In this document: piece by piece, positions 49,142 through 57,672 of the stretch
How positions within the stretch are numbered: position 1 is the first letter of the stretch
How the letters are laid out: each line of letters begins with the position of its first letter
DNA from: Bacteroidales bacterium
Lineage (GTDB): Bacteria; Bacteroidota; Bacteroidia; Bacteroidales; UBA932
Reading direction: 5' to 3'
NCBI GenBank assembly: GCA_017513445.1
Contig: JAFXFS010000018.1
Coordinates: forward strand, 1-64,000
Length of the DNA stretch: 64,000 nucleotides
Translations under genes and position numbers: made by a program
The notes under the pieces: generated by a model
Databases searched by the model: none
Seen by the model: the letters and a program-made list of their open reading frames with translations, nothing else
Told to the model about the DNA's origin: nothing

Positions 49142-50475
49142 TGAATTGATTCACTATCAACGGCATAGAAACGCAAATCTTCAATATCCAATCTAACCTT
49201 AAGCCAATTGATGATTCTTTGAGAGGTCTCTTTGTCTATTATACTATCAGACTTAACTATTGCAACTACGCATTTATTATTTTGATAATTATCAACAATA
49301 ATATTTGATCCCTTGGATAGAAGTAATTCTGTAACCTGTGGATATGTTGCAACCAACTCTTTGGTAACCTGTTCATATGGAATCTGCGTTGATGTATAGT
49401 AATGCAATTCTGAATTTAAACTATCTATTTCAGAAGTAAGTTGACGAATTTTCACATCACTTCTTTCATAGATTGTTTTAATTAGTTCTCTACTATCATT
49501 TCTATCGCCTGTAGTATGCTCATTTATAACGATTTGATCCTCATCAAGATTGAATGTTTTAGCACTCTCATAAAGATTCTGTCTATCCACATCACTAAGT
49601 CTCTCTCCAGTAAACAAAATCTCCACCTTAGATCCATCTGTATGGTTAATATTGTGGTTGTAAATAATTGACTTTCCAAGAGTTCTATTGGCCTCAACAA
49701 AAGCTATAGCCCTCTGCTCAAAATCGGTTTGTCTTACCATTGTAATTGCAGATAAAATACTTGGGACAATAAAAAGGATGATAATCAAAGTGATTAATCT
49801 CTGAGTTCTTACCCCCTTCTTTTTATCTTCAAACTCTTTCTCTCTAAATTTTAGATATCTAACAGTAAAATATGTTGCTAATGCGATAAAGATGCTATTT
49901 ATACAAAACAGATACAACGCACCTACAAAGTAGTGTAGATTACCACTTGCAATACCGAAACCTGCAGTACATAGAGGAGGCATCAAAGCTGTTGCAATTG
50001 CCACTCCGGCAAAAACAGTTCCCTTCTCCTTTCTACATTGCTCAAAAATACCTGCAAATCCGCCAAATAGTGCAATCAAAACATCATATATTGTGGGATT
50101 GGTTCTTGCCAATAGTTCCGTTGGATTATTCAGTTGCAACGGTGTAATCAAGAAGTACAATATTGAAGCTATTAAGCTGATTATCACCATTATAAGAAGA
50201 TTCTTTGCTGAATCTTTCATCAACTCCATATCTCTGATTCCCATACCTAATCCCAAGCCGAAGATAGGACCCATCAAAGGAGAAATCAACATCGCACCAA
50301 TAATTACAGGAATTGAATTTATGTTTAATCCTACAGATGCAATAATCACTGAAAATGCAAGAATCCAAGCATTAGGACCTCGGAAATAGATATTTCCCCT
50401 GATCGAAGTCTCTGCAGCATTTGTATCTATATGATTGGTGATATTTAGAATTCTCTTTATCTTAAAACTATTCAT
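49135..50475 (-). CDS. DUF389 (TIGR00341-like) membrane protein
   Basis: A 446-aa protein. The N-terminal part has several helices with GLNINSIPVIIGAMLISPLMGP and the later VAIATALMPPLCTAGFGIA, the family hallmarks. The C-terminal half (about 260-446) is a soluble, mostly extracytoplasmic region with a coiled stretch. Function is unknown. A -7 element (TAAATTTG, minus strand 50500-50493) lies just upstream. Confidence 0.85.
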   Translation of the reverse strand: MNSFKIKRILNITNHIDTNAAETSIRGNIYFRGPNAWILAFSVIIASVGLNINSIPVIIGAMLISPLMGPIFGLGLGMGIRDMELMKDSAKNLLIMVIISLIASILYFLITPLQLNNPTELLARTNPTIYDVLIALFGGFAGIFEQCRKEKGTVFAGVAIATALMPPLCTAGFGIASGNLHYFVGALYLFCINSIFIALATYFTVRYLKFREKEFEDKKKGVRTQRLITLIIILFIVPSILSAITMVRQTDFEQRAIAFVEANRTLGKSIIYNHNINHTDGSKVEILFTGERLSDVDRQNLYESAKTFNLDEDQIVINEHTTGDRNDSRELIKTIYERSDVKIRQLTSEIDSLNSELHYYTSTQIPYEQVTKELVATYPQVTELLLSKGSNIIVDNYQNNKCVVAIVKSDSIIDKETSQRIINWLKVRLDIEDLRFYAVDSESIHQ

Positions 50476-50492
50476 AATTACCTATTTTTCGA

Positions 50493-50500
50493 CAAATTTA
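50493..50500 (-). promoter_or_regulatory. -7 element of the DUF389 gene
   Basis: TAAATTTG on the minus strand, 17 nt before the ATG at 50475. No well-placed TTTG. Confidence 0.45.
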
Positions 50501-50537
50501 AGAATTATTAAGACAAATTTGTTTAAAAATAGAAAGA

Positions 50538-50558
50538 CCGGGTAGAAAATCTATCCGG
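50538..50558 (-). terminator. Terminator after the winged-helix regulator gene
   Basis: CCGGGTAGA-AAA-TCTATCCGG forms a 9-bp stem (one G-U). The minus strand continues into TCTTTCTATTTTT. It separates the regulator operon from DUF389. Confidence 0.75.
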
Positions 50559-50581
50559 CCTTCATATAACATTTCCCCTAA

Positions 50582-50866
50582 TTATTTCTGCAAATATGAT
50601 TTAATTGCATCTACATATTCCTCGAAGGCATTCAATCCCTCTTCGGTAATTCTACAAATAGTTTTTGGTTTTTTACCTTCAAATACCTTCTCAACAGCAA
50701 TATAACCCGCTTCCGCAAGTTTATCAATCTGAACACTCAAGTTTCCCGATGTAGCCTGTGTTGTCTTTTTAATATAGACAAAGTCTGCCTCATTGAGGTT
50801 GACCAATATGGAAACAATAGCCAATCGCAACTCAGAGTGCAACAGTGGATCGAGTCTCTTAAACAT
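50582..50866 (-). CDS. Winged-helix transcriptional regulator
   Basis: A 94-aa single-domain regulator. Helix-turn-helix TTQATSGNLSVQIDKLAEAGYI and wing EKVFEGKKPKTICRITEEG place it with the small winged-helix (HTH_34-like) proteins found as partners of membrane proteins in many bacteria. It lies 4 nt after the membrane protein gene and probably controls that operon. Confidence 0.82.
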   Translation of the reverse strand: MFKRLDPLLHSELRLAIVSILVNLNEADFVYIKKTTQATSGNLSVQIDKLAEAGYIAVEKVFEGKKPKTICRITEEGLNAFEEYVDAIKSYLQK

Positions 50867-50870
50867 AATA

Positions 50871-51452
50871 TTAGCGTTTTCTGTTGGTGATATTCAAAAT
50901 AATTCCAGGTATTAAAAGTGTTATCAAGGCAGCTCCAACCATCAATAACATAACATTGGAACCTACTAAATAGGTAACTGCAACTGGAGCAAGTATTGCC
51001 ATTACAAATCCTCCGATAGTAATAACCCAATTCCTAAGCACAAGACCTGTCAAAGCAGCTGCATAACCAAGAATTATAACTATTACCATAGTAATGTCGA
51101 TTGGAATCAAAAGAGAACCAATAATTGCAATCGCTATTGCTATTCCTCCGAATGAATTCCATATCTGTCCCAATGTCTGGCTAATAATGCCTTCACTTTT
51201 ATTTGTGCATTTTTTATTGAGTATCAGCATTATAGGGCCAACGATTGCGGTCATTGCAAACCAAAGATAATTCCAAGCGGGATTTCCTGTTTTACTCCAC
51301 AAGAACCATACTATTAATGCTGTCAAAACAACAGCAGAACCCCAGATAATAAGTGGAGTACCTGCACTCTTTTCGAAGTCTCTGCGACTCTTCATTATCG
51401 CTTCGCTAATAATTTGGAGACTCTTCTCCGGTGTAAATTCTTTGTTTTCCAT
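50871..51452 (-). CDS. Six-helix membrane protein coupled to the winged-helix regulator
   Basis: A 193-aa protein with a cytoplasmic N-terminus (about 30 residues) and six predicted membrane helices (from PLIIWGSAVVLTALIVWFLW to LITLLIPGIILNI). I do not recognise a named family. It is the first gene of a two-gene operon with a regulator and has a full promoter and a structured leader. The pairing resembles membrane/regulator modules of unknown ligand. Confidence 0.72.
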   Translation of the reverse strand: MENKEFTPEKSLQIISEAIMKSRRDFEKSAGTPLIIWGSAVVLTALIVWFLWSKTGNPAWNYLWFAMTAIVGPIMLILNKKCTNKSEGIISQTLGQIWNSFGGIAIAIAIIGSLLIPIDITMVIVIILGYAAALTGLVLRNWVITIGGFVMAILAPVAVTYLVGSNVMLLMVGAALITLLIPGIILNITNRKR

Positions 51453-51547
51453 TTTTCAATAATTAAATAGTTAAAAAATTTTATTACACCCCCTACTTCG
51501 CTATGCGCATTCGCTCCATAGAGGGTAGTAGTCTCGCGAAGACAATG
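51453..51547 (-). other. Structured 5' leader of the membrane-protein/regulator operon
   Basis: Between the promoter and the ATG, the minus strand holds GTCTTCGCGAGAC, then CTATGGAGCGAATGCGCATAG and a GGGGGTG run able to pair with TACCC. It is much more GC-rich than the flanks. It could be an RNA regulatory leader or another short palindromic repeat; no known riboswitch class is recognised. Confidence 0.45.
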
Positions 51548-51579
51548 TAAAGATAAACAAGTTTATTTTATAAACCAAA
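51548..51579 (-). promoter_or_regulatory. Promoter of the membrane-protein/regulator operon
   Basis: Minus-strand TTTG (51579-51576), a 20-nt spacer and TATCTTTA (51555-51548) match 11 of 12 consensus bases. Confidence 0.6.
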
Positions 51580-51625
51580 TTATTTTATAATTTTCTTTCG
51601 GAGTGTTTATTATTTATTAAATATG

Positions 51626-51656
51626 TTTGTTACAAATTTGTTTTTAATTATCTTTA
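51626..51656 (+). promoter_or_regulatory. Promoter of the cytochrome bd operon
   Basis: TTTG (51626-51629), exactly 19 nt, then TATCTTTA (51649-51656); 11 of 12 consensus bases. The ATG of the DUF4492 gene follows after about 20 nt. Confidence 0.65.
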
Positions 51657-51677
51657 CATAACGTAATAGAGAATCGT

Positions 51678-51881
51678 ATGAAAATTTTCAGATCTATATG
51701 GAATTTTTATGCTGAAGGATTTCGCCAAATGACTTGGGGAAAACCTCTCTGGGGAGTTATTATTCTCAAAGTAATAATTCTATTCCTAGTTTTAAGATGC
51801 TTTTTCTTCAAACCCGTCCTAGCCGGAAAAAGTGAGGAGGAGAAGATTGAACACATTAGTACACAATTAATTAATAAGTAA
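51678..51881 (+). CDS. DUF4492 small membrane protein, cytochrome bd accessory
   Basis: A 67-aa protein with one membrane helix (WGVIILKVIILFLVLRCFFF) preceded by a WNFYAEGFRQMTWGKPLW amphipathic segment. DUF4492 genes sit directly before cydA in Bacteroidota, as here (3 nt gap), which suggests a role like that of the small CydX subunit; that role is inferred. Confidence 0.85.
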   Translation: MKIFRSIWNFYAEGFRQMTWGKPLWGVIILKVIILFLVLRCFFFKPVLAGKSEEEKIEHISTQLINK

Positions 51882-51884
51882 TAT

Positions 51885-53369
51885 ATGGTAGATTCAGCAT
51901 TAATTGGTTGGTCAAGAGCGCAGTTTGCTCTGACAGCCGGATACCACTGGTTATTTGTCCCATTAACCTTAGGCCTAGCTGTGATAATGGCGACAATGGA
52001 GAGTATTTATGTATATACCAAAGATGAATTTTGGAAACGAACAGCCAAATTCTGGATGAAAATTTTTGCAATCAACTTTGCTGTTGGTATTGCAACAGGT
52101 ATTATCCTGGAATTTGAATTCGGAACCAATTGGAGCAATTACTCCTGGTTTGTAGGAGATATTTTTGGGGCACCACTTGCAATAGAGGGGATATTAGCAT
52201 TCTTTATGGAGGCAACTTTCTTTGCAGTAATGTTCTTTGGATGGGATAAAGTAAGTAAAAAATTCCACCTTGCCGCTACTTGGATGACCGGTATTGGAGC
52301 TGCCATATCTGCTATTTGGATTCTTATTGCCAACTCGTGGATGCAACACCCTGTCGGAATGGAGTTTAACCCTGACACTGTAAGACACGAAATGGTTGAT
52401 TTCTGGGCACTTGTCCTCAATCCTGTGGCAATTACCAAATTTTTCCACTCAGTTTTTAGTGGATGGATGACAGGTGCAATATTTGTCATTGGCATCAGCT
52501 GTTGGTATCTTTTGAAAAAACGGGAGACTCGCTTTGCCCTTGCCAGTATCAAGGTGGCTGCAATTGTTGGTATTATCGGCACATTTGCGGTGATGTTTAG
52601 TGGAGATAAATCAGGTGTTCACGCTGCTGAGTATCAGCCTATGAAACTTGCTGCCGCTGAGGGGCTTGAAGTTGGTGGTCAACGAGCACCATTCTCAATT
52701 GTTCCTGGCGTAGAGATTCCAGGTATGCTCTCTATTTTGGCAACTCACGACATAGATGGATATGTTCCTGGTATCAACGACCTAATCGGTGGATATCGTG
52801 ATCCTGATGGAGCAAGACACCCATCTGCCGAAGAGAAAATGGAGAGAGGAAGATATGCCATTGAGGCCTTCAGGGAGTACAGAGAGCTAAAGGATGTTGA
52901 TCCCGATTCTGCAGCTGTTGCCAGAGCAGAACTGGAGGAGAATGTGGAATTTTTCGGCTACGGTTACATTGATGACCCAGAAGAGTTAATACCTCCTGTT
53001 CCTATTGTTTATTGGGCATTCAGAGTTATGGTAGGATTTGGTTCCTTCCTTTTGCTTTTGATGATTGTGGTTCTTTGGGCACAATGGAAGAAACGCCTTG
53101 AAGGTATGAAATGGTTACAATGGGTATCACTTCTCTCAATCCCATTGGTATATATGGCTGGACAAGCAGGATGGATTGTTGCAGAGGTTGGACGTCAACC
53201 TTGGGCTATTGAGGGGCTTCTACCTGTAAAAGCAGCTGTTTCGAGTGTAAGTGTTCAATCTGTTCAGACAACATTTTTCCTTTTTGTTGCAATATTTACA
53301 CTCTTCCTTGCAATAGAGATACGTATTATGATAAAGGCCATCAAAGAGGGGCCTAAAACAGAGATATAG
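51885..53369 (+). CDS. cydA: Cytochrome bd ubiquinol/menaquinol oxidase subunit I
   Basis: A 494-aa membrane subunit that carries haems b558, b595 and d and reduces oxygen at very low concentrations. His21 in TAGYHWLF is the haem b595 ligand, and the oxidase motif EVGRQPWAIEG is intact. The Q-loop region after VPGVEIPGMLSILATHD is of the short type. It is the second gene of the operon. Confidence 0.95.
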   Translation: MVDSALIGWSRAQFALTAGYHWLFVPLTLGLAVIMATMESIYVYTKDEFWKRTAKFWMKIFAINFAVGIATGIILEFEFGTNWSNYSWFVGDIFGAPLAIEGILAFFMEATFFAVMFFGWDKVSKKFHLAATWMTGIGAAISAIWILIANSWMQHPVGMEFNPDTVRHEMVDFWALVLNPVAITKFFHSVFSGWMTGAIFVIGISCWYLLKKRETRFALASIKVAAIVGIIGTFAVMFSGDKSGVHAAEYQPMKLAAAEGLEVGGQRAPFSIVPGVEIPGMLSILATHDIDGYVPGINDLIGGYRDPDGARHPSAEEKMERGRYAIEAFREYRELKDVDPDSAAVARAELEENVEFFGYGYIDDPEELIPPVPIVYWAFRVMVGFGSFLLLLMIVVLWAQWKKRLEGMKWLQWVSLLSIPLVYMAGQAGWIVAEVGRQPWAIEGLLPVKAAVSSVSVQSVQTTFFLFVAIFTLFLAIEIRIMIKAIKEGPKTEI

Positions 53370-53384
53370 CAGGAGGATAGAATT

Positions 53385-54527
53385 ATGATTACATATGAAT
53401 TCTTACAACATTATTGGTGGTTTCTAATAGCACTTCTTGCAGGGTTGCTTATTTTCCTATCATTTGTACAGGGAGGAAATGCTCTTATATTTTTAGTTGG
53501 TAAAAAAGAGGACGAACGTCAATTGATAGTCAACTCCACAGGTAGGAAATGGGAGTTAACCTTTACCACATTGGTAACTTTTGGTGGTGCATTTTTCGCA
53601 TCCTTTCCACTATTCTATAGTACAAGTTTCGGAGGCGCATATTGGGTATGGATATTAATCCTTATAACATTTGTATTGCAAGCTGTCTCTTATGAATTCC
53701 AGAGCAAAGCTGGTAACATATTGGGAAAGAACACTTTCCGTGCGTTCTTAACAATCAATGGATGTCTCGGTCCACTACTTATAGGCACAGCGGTAGGTAC
53801 ATTCTTTACCGGATCTAATTTTATTGTTAATAAAGATGCTGTTATGGATATAGTATCTCCAACTATCAGTCGTTGGTGCAGTAGTTGGCACGGGTTAGAG
53901 GCAGTAACTGTTCCTTTCAATGTAGAATTTGGATTGATGGTGATGTTTTTATCCATTACACTTGGAGCATTGTATATGATTAATAATATTTCCGACGAGA
54001 GTGTAAATAAAAGATTGCGCAAGAGTATTATTTTCTCTTTCATTGGTTTCCTAATCTTCTTCATAGCAGTTGTTATTAACTTTATAGTAATGGAGGGATT
54101 TGCTGTAGATGAAAATGGTGTAGTATCTATGGAGAAAGGAAAGTATATTAACAACTATCTTGAGATGCCATTAGTAATGGCAATGCTACTAATTGGAGCT
54201 ATATTATTAGTTATTGCTGTGGCATTAACACTATTCAAGAAGGGTTCTAAAAGAGGTATCTGGTTTGCCGGGCCGGGTACTATCTTGGCAGTTATATCTC
54301 TATTTTTGATAGTTGGATATAATGGAACTGCATACTATCCTTCAGTTGCTGATATTCAAGACTCACTTACTCTTTCTAATAGTTGTTCCAGTGAATTTAC
54401 ACTCAAGACTATGGCGATTGTATCACTGATTATTCCATTTGTGGTGGCATATATCGCATATTTCTGGAGAAAAATGGATAAGAAATCGATAACAAAGGAG
54501 GAGTTGGAAAATTCTGAGAAATATTAA
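53385..54527 (+). CDS. cydB: Cytochrome bd oxidase subunit II
   Basis: A 380-aa subunit with about nine membrane helices, starting YEFLQHYWWFLIALLAGLL and including FVQGGNALIFLVG, typical of Bacteroidota CydB. It pairs with CydA in the membrane. A GGAGGATAG stretch precedes the ATG; this good Shine-Dalgarno match is unusual for the group. An intrinsic terminator follows about 100 nt downstream. Confidence 0.94.
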   Translation: MITYEFLQHYWWFLIALLAGLLIFLSFVQGGNALIFLVGKKEDERQLIVNSTGRKWELTFTTLVTFGGAFFASFPLFYSTSFGGAYWVWILILITFVLQAVSYEFQSKAGNILGKNTFRAFLTINGCLGPLLIGTAVGTFFTGSNFIVNKDAVMDIVSPTISRWCSSWHGLEAVTVPFNVEFGLMVMFLSITLGALYMINNISDESVNKRLRKSIIFSFIGFLIFFIAVVINFIVMEGFAVDENGVVSMEKGKYINNYLEMPLVMAMLLIGAILLVIAVALTLFKKGSKRGIWFAGPGTILAVISLFLIVGYNGTAYYPSVADIQDSLTLSNSCSSEFTLKTMAIVSLIIPFVVAYIAYFWRKMDKKSITKEELENSEKY

Positions 54528-54629
54528 AAACATCTCTTTTAAATAAAGATTAAGAATTGCTTTAGTTAAATAATATTACAAACATTATATTTGCGAAAAG
54601 ATTTAAATTAATCATTCACCTATAAACAC

Positions 54630-54675
54630 ATAGGGCTGTATTTCAATCACTTATGATGAATACAGCCCTATTTTT
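54630..54675 (+). terminator. Terminator downstream of cydB
   Basis: ATAGGGCTGTATT pairs with AATACAGCCCTAT over 13 bp, with a 16-nt loop, and five T residues follow. It lies between cydB and the convergent xpt gene. Confidence 0.88.
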
Positions 54676-54689
54676 ACACATCAATCTGT

Positions 54690-55256
54690 TTATCTAAGTT
54701 TGATTTGGCAATCATCCAGACTATCAATTATTGCAAGAGACTCTATGTGAACTCCCCTACTTCTCAACTCTTTACCACCACTCTGAAAGGCCTTTTCAAT
54801 AAGGAATGCCATACCTTCCAATGTTGCACCAGCTTGTTGCACTAAATTCATAATACCTATTGCAGCATTTCCATTAGCAAGAAAATCATCGATAAAGAGC
54901 ACACGATCTCCCTCTTTAAGAAAATCTTTACTCACGCATACACTATATGATATTCCCTTTGTAAAAGAGACAACATCTGTAACAAGCATATTGTCCATTG
55001 TGCTTGGTGCCTTCTTTTTCGCAAAAAGAACCGGAAGATTCATAAAATAGCCAACCATTATTGCAGGTGCTATCCCACTCGCCTCTATCGTAATGATTTT
55101 GTTTATGTTATGGTCAGAAAACCTTTTTACAATCTCTTTTGCCATCTCTCGCATAAGTACAGGGTCAATCTGGTGGTTAATAAAATTATCCACCTTCAAG
55201 ATGCCTCCAGGTAAGCATTTTCCATCACTCAATATGCGCTCTCTAAGTTGCTTCAT
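54690..55256 (-). CDS. xpt: Xanthine phosphoribosyltransferase
   Basis: A 188-aa purine-salvage enzyme that makes XMP from xanthine and PRPP. The start [25 protein letters not shown] and the [11 protein letters not shown] block are typical of Xpt (quoted parts are short: [18 protein letters not shown]), and the PRPP loop is [14 protein letters not shown]. The leader is about 15-20 nt, too short for a purine riboswitch. Confidence 0.93.
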   Translation of the reverse strand: MKQLRERILSDGKCLPGGILKVDNFINHQIDPVLMREMAKEIVKRFSDHNINKIITIEASGIAPAIMVGYFMNLPVLFAKKKAPSTMDNMLVTDVVSFTKGISYSVCVSKDFLKEGDRVLFIDDFLANGNAAIGIMNLVQQAGATLEGMAFLIEKAFQSGGKELRSRGVHIESLAIIDSLDDCQIKLR

Positions 55257-55278
55257 AACGATTTTTTTATTTACGTGA

Positions 55279-55310
55279 CAAAAATATATGATTAAAAAAT
55301 GGCAAGCAAG
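55279..55310 (-). promoter_or_regulatory. Promoter of xpt
   Basis: Minus-strand CTTG (55310-55307), 20 nt and TATTTTTG (55286-55279). The -33 element has one mismatch. Confidence 0.55.
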
Positions 55311-55382
55311 AAATTTGAATATAAAAGGAATGAATGGGAGGCAGGAAACTATTTGAATGGGTTTTCTACTGGCTACCGATAG

Positions 55383-55511
55383 CCCTCTCTATACTCAATC
55401 GGCGACAGACCTGTCACCTACATTCTTGATGATGTAAAGGAAACGATTGTCACAGAAAACACCTACAAAGCTATCCCTTACAATGTCTTAAAGACCTACT
55501 TTTTTACCTAA
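55383..55511 (+). pseudogene. Possible 3' remnant of an unidentified gene
   Basis: In the 326-bp gap between xpt and the fimbrillin-like gene, one frame reads 42 codons without a stop and with protein-like composition (IGDRPVTYILDDVKETIV, then YKAIPYNVLKTYFFT), ending in TAA at 55511. No start is available, and upstream the frame is stopped. It may be the decayed end of a gene in the islet; I do not recognise it. Confidence 0.35.
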
Positions 55512-55529
55512 GGGAATGTTCTAAAACTG

Positions 55530-55566
55530 AAAGCCAACTTACCGTTGATTTGGTAGGTTGGCTTTT
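55530..55566 (+). terminator. Terminator at the left edge of the islet
   Basis: AAAGCCAACTTACC pairs with GGTAGGTTGGCTTT over 14 bp (one G-U) around GTTGATTT, followed by TTTT. It may end transcription from both directions, including that of the fimbrillin-like gene ending at 55583. Confidence 0.8.
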
Positions 55567-55582
55567 CTATCATTGATAAGAA

Positions 55583-56545
55583 TCAGTTCTGAGATGTAGG
55601 GCTTTCTGTAATGGTTCCTTCAGAGGTATCAACTTTATATTGTTTTCCGTCTGTTATGTTTTCATCTTCTAATGTTATAGAAATTCGATTTGTTATTATG
55701 GAATCACTATCTCCAACATTGATATTTACACATGTTTTTTTATTTCTTTCAATATTGATAGCATAAGTACCCAAATCTACTTCTATCCCATCTACTCTAG
55801 TTAAAATTATTTGTAAATCTGCGGTTTCATTATAGTTAACATACTGATCATCTTTCAAGGTGCCATTATAAACAGTCTTCCACATTGCTTTATGAAAAGA
55901 GTAAATTTTTTCACATTCCGGTGAACTGTTTGTCAAAACGTCAGGGGCAGGTGTTGCAGTATCCTCCATTGTCATTAATCTTCTTTGCAATCTCGTTTTA
56001 ATTGATGCACCATCTGCTAGATTCTCTGCTACAAGTTTCAATCCGAATGTCATTCGCTTCAGGTAAATTTCAACACCTTCATCAATATTGGGAGAATATC
56101 CAGACAAAGTACCATAATATATATCATCATCACAATAGCATCCTGGTAAAATGTAATCATCATTAGGATTAGGCGTGCTGACATTATATGTGAATTTATT
56201 TGCAGCTCCCCATGACCTATCAGGATAGTAAATCACCTCAAATCGATATGTTTCATTGTCTAATAACTCAATTGTAATGTTATTTATTATATCAAAACTA
56301 CCAGAAGCATATGTAAGTCCATTTGATGTATAAACATAAATTTCATAGTCACCTGAGCTACTGTTTTCGCCTGATCTAGTTAAATTTTCATGCGTTACAT
56401 CCAAAATTTCACCAACACAGGTCAATGGTATTGTGAGTCTTTGTGGCTCACTGTTCTCTGCGGGATCATACATACTGCAAGAAGTAAGGTTTGAATTCAT
56501 CAAAATAGCGATTAAAGCCATTCCAACCAATCTAAATATTTTCAT
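55583..56545 (-). CDS. Fimbrillin-like lipoprotein
   Basis: A 320-aa lipoprotein (lipobox LTSC, about residue 23). The mature part is rich in beta strands with polar loops, and blocks such as TFGLKLVAENLADGAS and LQIILTRVDG recall FimA/Mfa-type fimbrillins and their anchors, which are lipid-modified and later assembled on the surface. I cannot place it in one subfamily. It is alone: no other fimbrial genes follow. The long leader and an integrase remnant lie upstream on the same strand. Confidence 0.6.
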   Translation of the reverse strand: MKIFRLVGMALIAILMNSNLTSCSMYDPAENSEPQRLTIPLTCVGEILDVTHENLTRSGENSSSGDYEIYVYTSNGLTYASGSFDIINNITIELLDNETYRFEVIYYPDRSWGAANKFTYNVSTPNPNDDYILPGCYCDDDIYYGTLSGYSPNIDEGVEIYLKRMTFGLKLVAENLADGASIKTRLQRRLMTMEDTATPAPDVLTNSSPECEKIYSFHKAMWKTVYNGTLKDDQYVNYNETADLQIILTRVDGIEVDLGTYAINIERNKKTCVNINVGDSDSIITNRISITLEDENITDGKQYKVDTSEGTITESPTSQN

Positions 56546-56950
56546 TTTGTAAAATTGTTACGCCATCTAATTCCCAGATGATAGCGGATAAAAAAGAAGG
56601 TGTGGGAACTTATTGCTTTATTCTCAGATTAGGCTTCTCGCATTGCCCTTAGAGTGGATAAAGTAACAGCCCACACCAAAAGATATGTGAAAAGCCAATT
56701 ATGGCTGTACATATCAAATGATGTGGTGCTATTGCCAACCATCTTCACTCTAAAAGGAATTTTGCGAGAATTCAATCTAAGAAGATAATTTCAATAACAC
56801 CTTTTATTCAAAATGTCCTTCCAAACCACTATTGCGGAAAGGAATTGCTACAAATATAACAAAAAAATGTGAAAGAGTAATTTCAAAGGTGACAAAATTT
56901 GAACAACGCCTATAAAAGTATTTTTCTTCAAAAAATGTCACCCTATCAAA
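56546..56950 (-). other. Long non-coding leader upstream of the fimbrillin-like gene
   Basis: About 400 nt without an open frame separates the gene from the integrase remnant. It contains GGTGTGGG (56599-56606) and CCCACACC (56670-56677), which can pair over 8 bp across 63 nt, next to other short palindromes such as CTAATTCCCAGATGATAG. The function is unknown; it may be an RNA leader or a recombination site region. Confidence 0.45.
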
Positions 56951-57142
56951 TCAGAATGTCAGACAATCATAAGTCTCCAAAATCTCCTCCTGCCTTAGCC
57001 CCAAGTATCTTTTGGTAATGGCTACAGAACTATGATTGAACAGTTCCATCAGCTTGACTAGGGCAAGTTCGGAGTTTTCACTGTTCATGTTGTAAAGCTG
57101 TCTGTCAAAGGTCTCGAGGAGTGAACTACCATCTGCGCCCCT
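56951..57142 (-). pseudogene. C-terminal remnant of a tyrosine integrase
   Basis: The minus strand reads in frame from 57142 to a TGA at 56951, including LMELFNHSSVAITKRYLGL and RQEEILETYDCLTF. This is the end of a Bacteroidota site-specific integrase with the second histidine (NHSS) and the catalytic tyrosine (RYLGL). The rest of the catalytic domain and the N-terminus are missing, and an in-frame stop lies just upstream, so it is non-functional. Confidence 0.75.
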
Positions 57143-57275
57143 TCAGAAACAGGTCGCTCATTGGTCGCTGACAGAAGGTATCGAATGCAGTTTTACCGCG
57201 AAATTGCACTTAGTACCCTGAAAATTTGGGGTACCGCAAGCGTTTTCATAGGGAAAGTGCACTAGATACCACACG
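57143..57275. other. Spacer between integrase remnant and terminator
   Basis: No open frame. An inverted repeat GTACCC (57213-57218) / GGGTAC (57229-57234) and two similar strings TGCACTTAGTACC and TGCACTAGATACC occur. Their role is unknown; they could be old integrase target sites. Confidence 0.35.
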
Positions 57276-57305
57276 AAAAAAGACTCCCGGAGCAAACCCG
57301 AGAGT
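57276..57305 (-). terminator. Terminator next to the 35-bp GGGtGRT duplication
   Basis: ACTC-CCGG and CCCG-GAGT pair with one mismatch around a short loop, and the minus strand continues into six T residues. Its place just past the duplicated gene end suggests it was once the terminator of that gene. Confidence 0.65.
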
Positions 57306-57330
57306 ATTTAACTATATGTAACCGAAGGGA

Positions 57331-57365
57331 TTACTTATTCAGCGCAGTAGCAACGTCAACCGCAC
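57331..57365 (-). repeat. 35-bp direct copy of the GGGtGRT gene 3' end
   Basis: The sequence equals 59300-59334 at 34 of 35 positions and covers the last ten codons and stop (AVDVATALNK) of the gene starting at 60310. Orientation is the same. Nothing else of the gene is present here. It marks the left limit of the inserted segment. Confidence 0.85.
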
Positions 57366-57400
57366 TTAACAAGTAATCAAGTAAATCTCAATACTTTACG

Positions 57401-57430
57401 GAGACATCCTTTCGGGGGTGTCTCTTTTTT
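57401..57430 (+). terminator. Plus-strand terminator in the islet
   Basis: GAGACA and TGTCTC pair, extended by CC/GG inside around a TTTCG loop, and six T residues follow on the plus strand. No plus-strand gene lies directly upstream, so it may be a leftover of a removed gene. Confidence 0.75.
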
Positions 57431-57444
57431 GTGCTATACTCTCG

Positions 57445-57630
57445 TCCATGAAAACGCCACTTTTCATGGATAAAGCCCGTCAAATCAACACCTTGTCCAC
57501 GGAAGTGCCCCTTTTCATGGACAGGATCATCTAGATGCAGTGTTCCATCCGCAAAACTCTGAGTTTTGCGGATGGAACCTTCAAATTCGCCCGTCTCATC
57601 CATAATTTGGCGGAATTTACGGACAGAACA
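57445..57630. repeat. Array of four palindromes at about 50-bp spacing
   Basis: Palindromes start near 57445 (TCCATGAAAA-CGCCAC-TTTTCATGGA), 57495 (imperfect version of the same), 57542 (an 18-bp stem with one central base, left arm GTTCCATCCGCAAAACTC) and about 57596 (imperfect). The open frame seen across them (57388-57642) is short, lacks a recognisable fold and is read similarly on both strands because of the palindromes, so it is not called as a gene. Confidence 0.7.
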
Positions 57631-57672
57631 ACCTTCCAGCACCCAATGAACGACCTGGGTGGAGAGGAGCTG

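Noticed and set aside
55257..55310. Purine riboswitch before xpt
   Set aside because: The promoter lies so near the ATG that the leader is only about 15-20 nt.
57388..57642. 84-codon open frame on the minus strand
   Set aside because: It is made of palindromic DNA, reads similarly on both strands (SIRKT-SFADGT) and has no recognisable fold.
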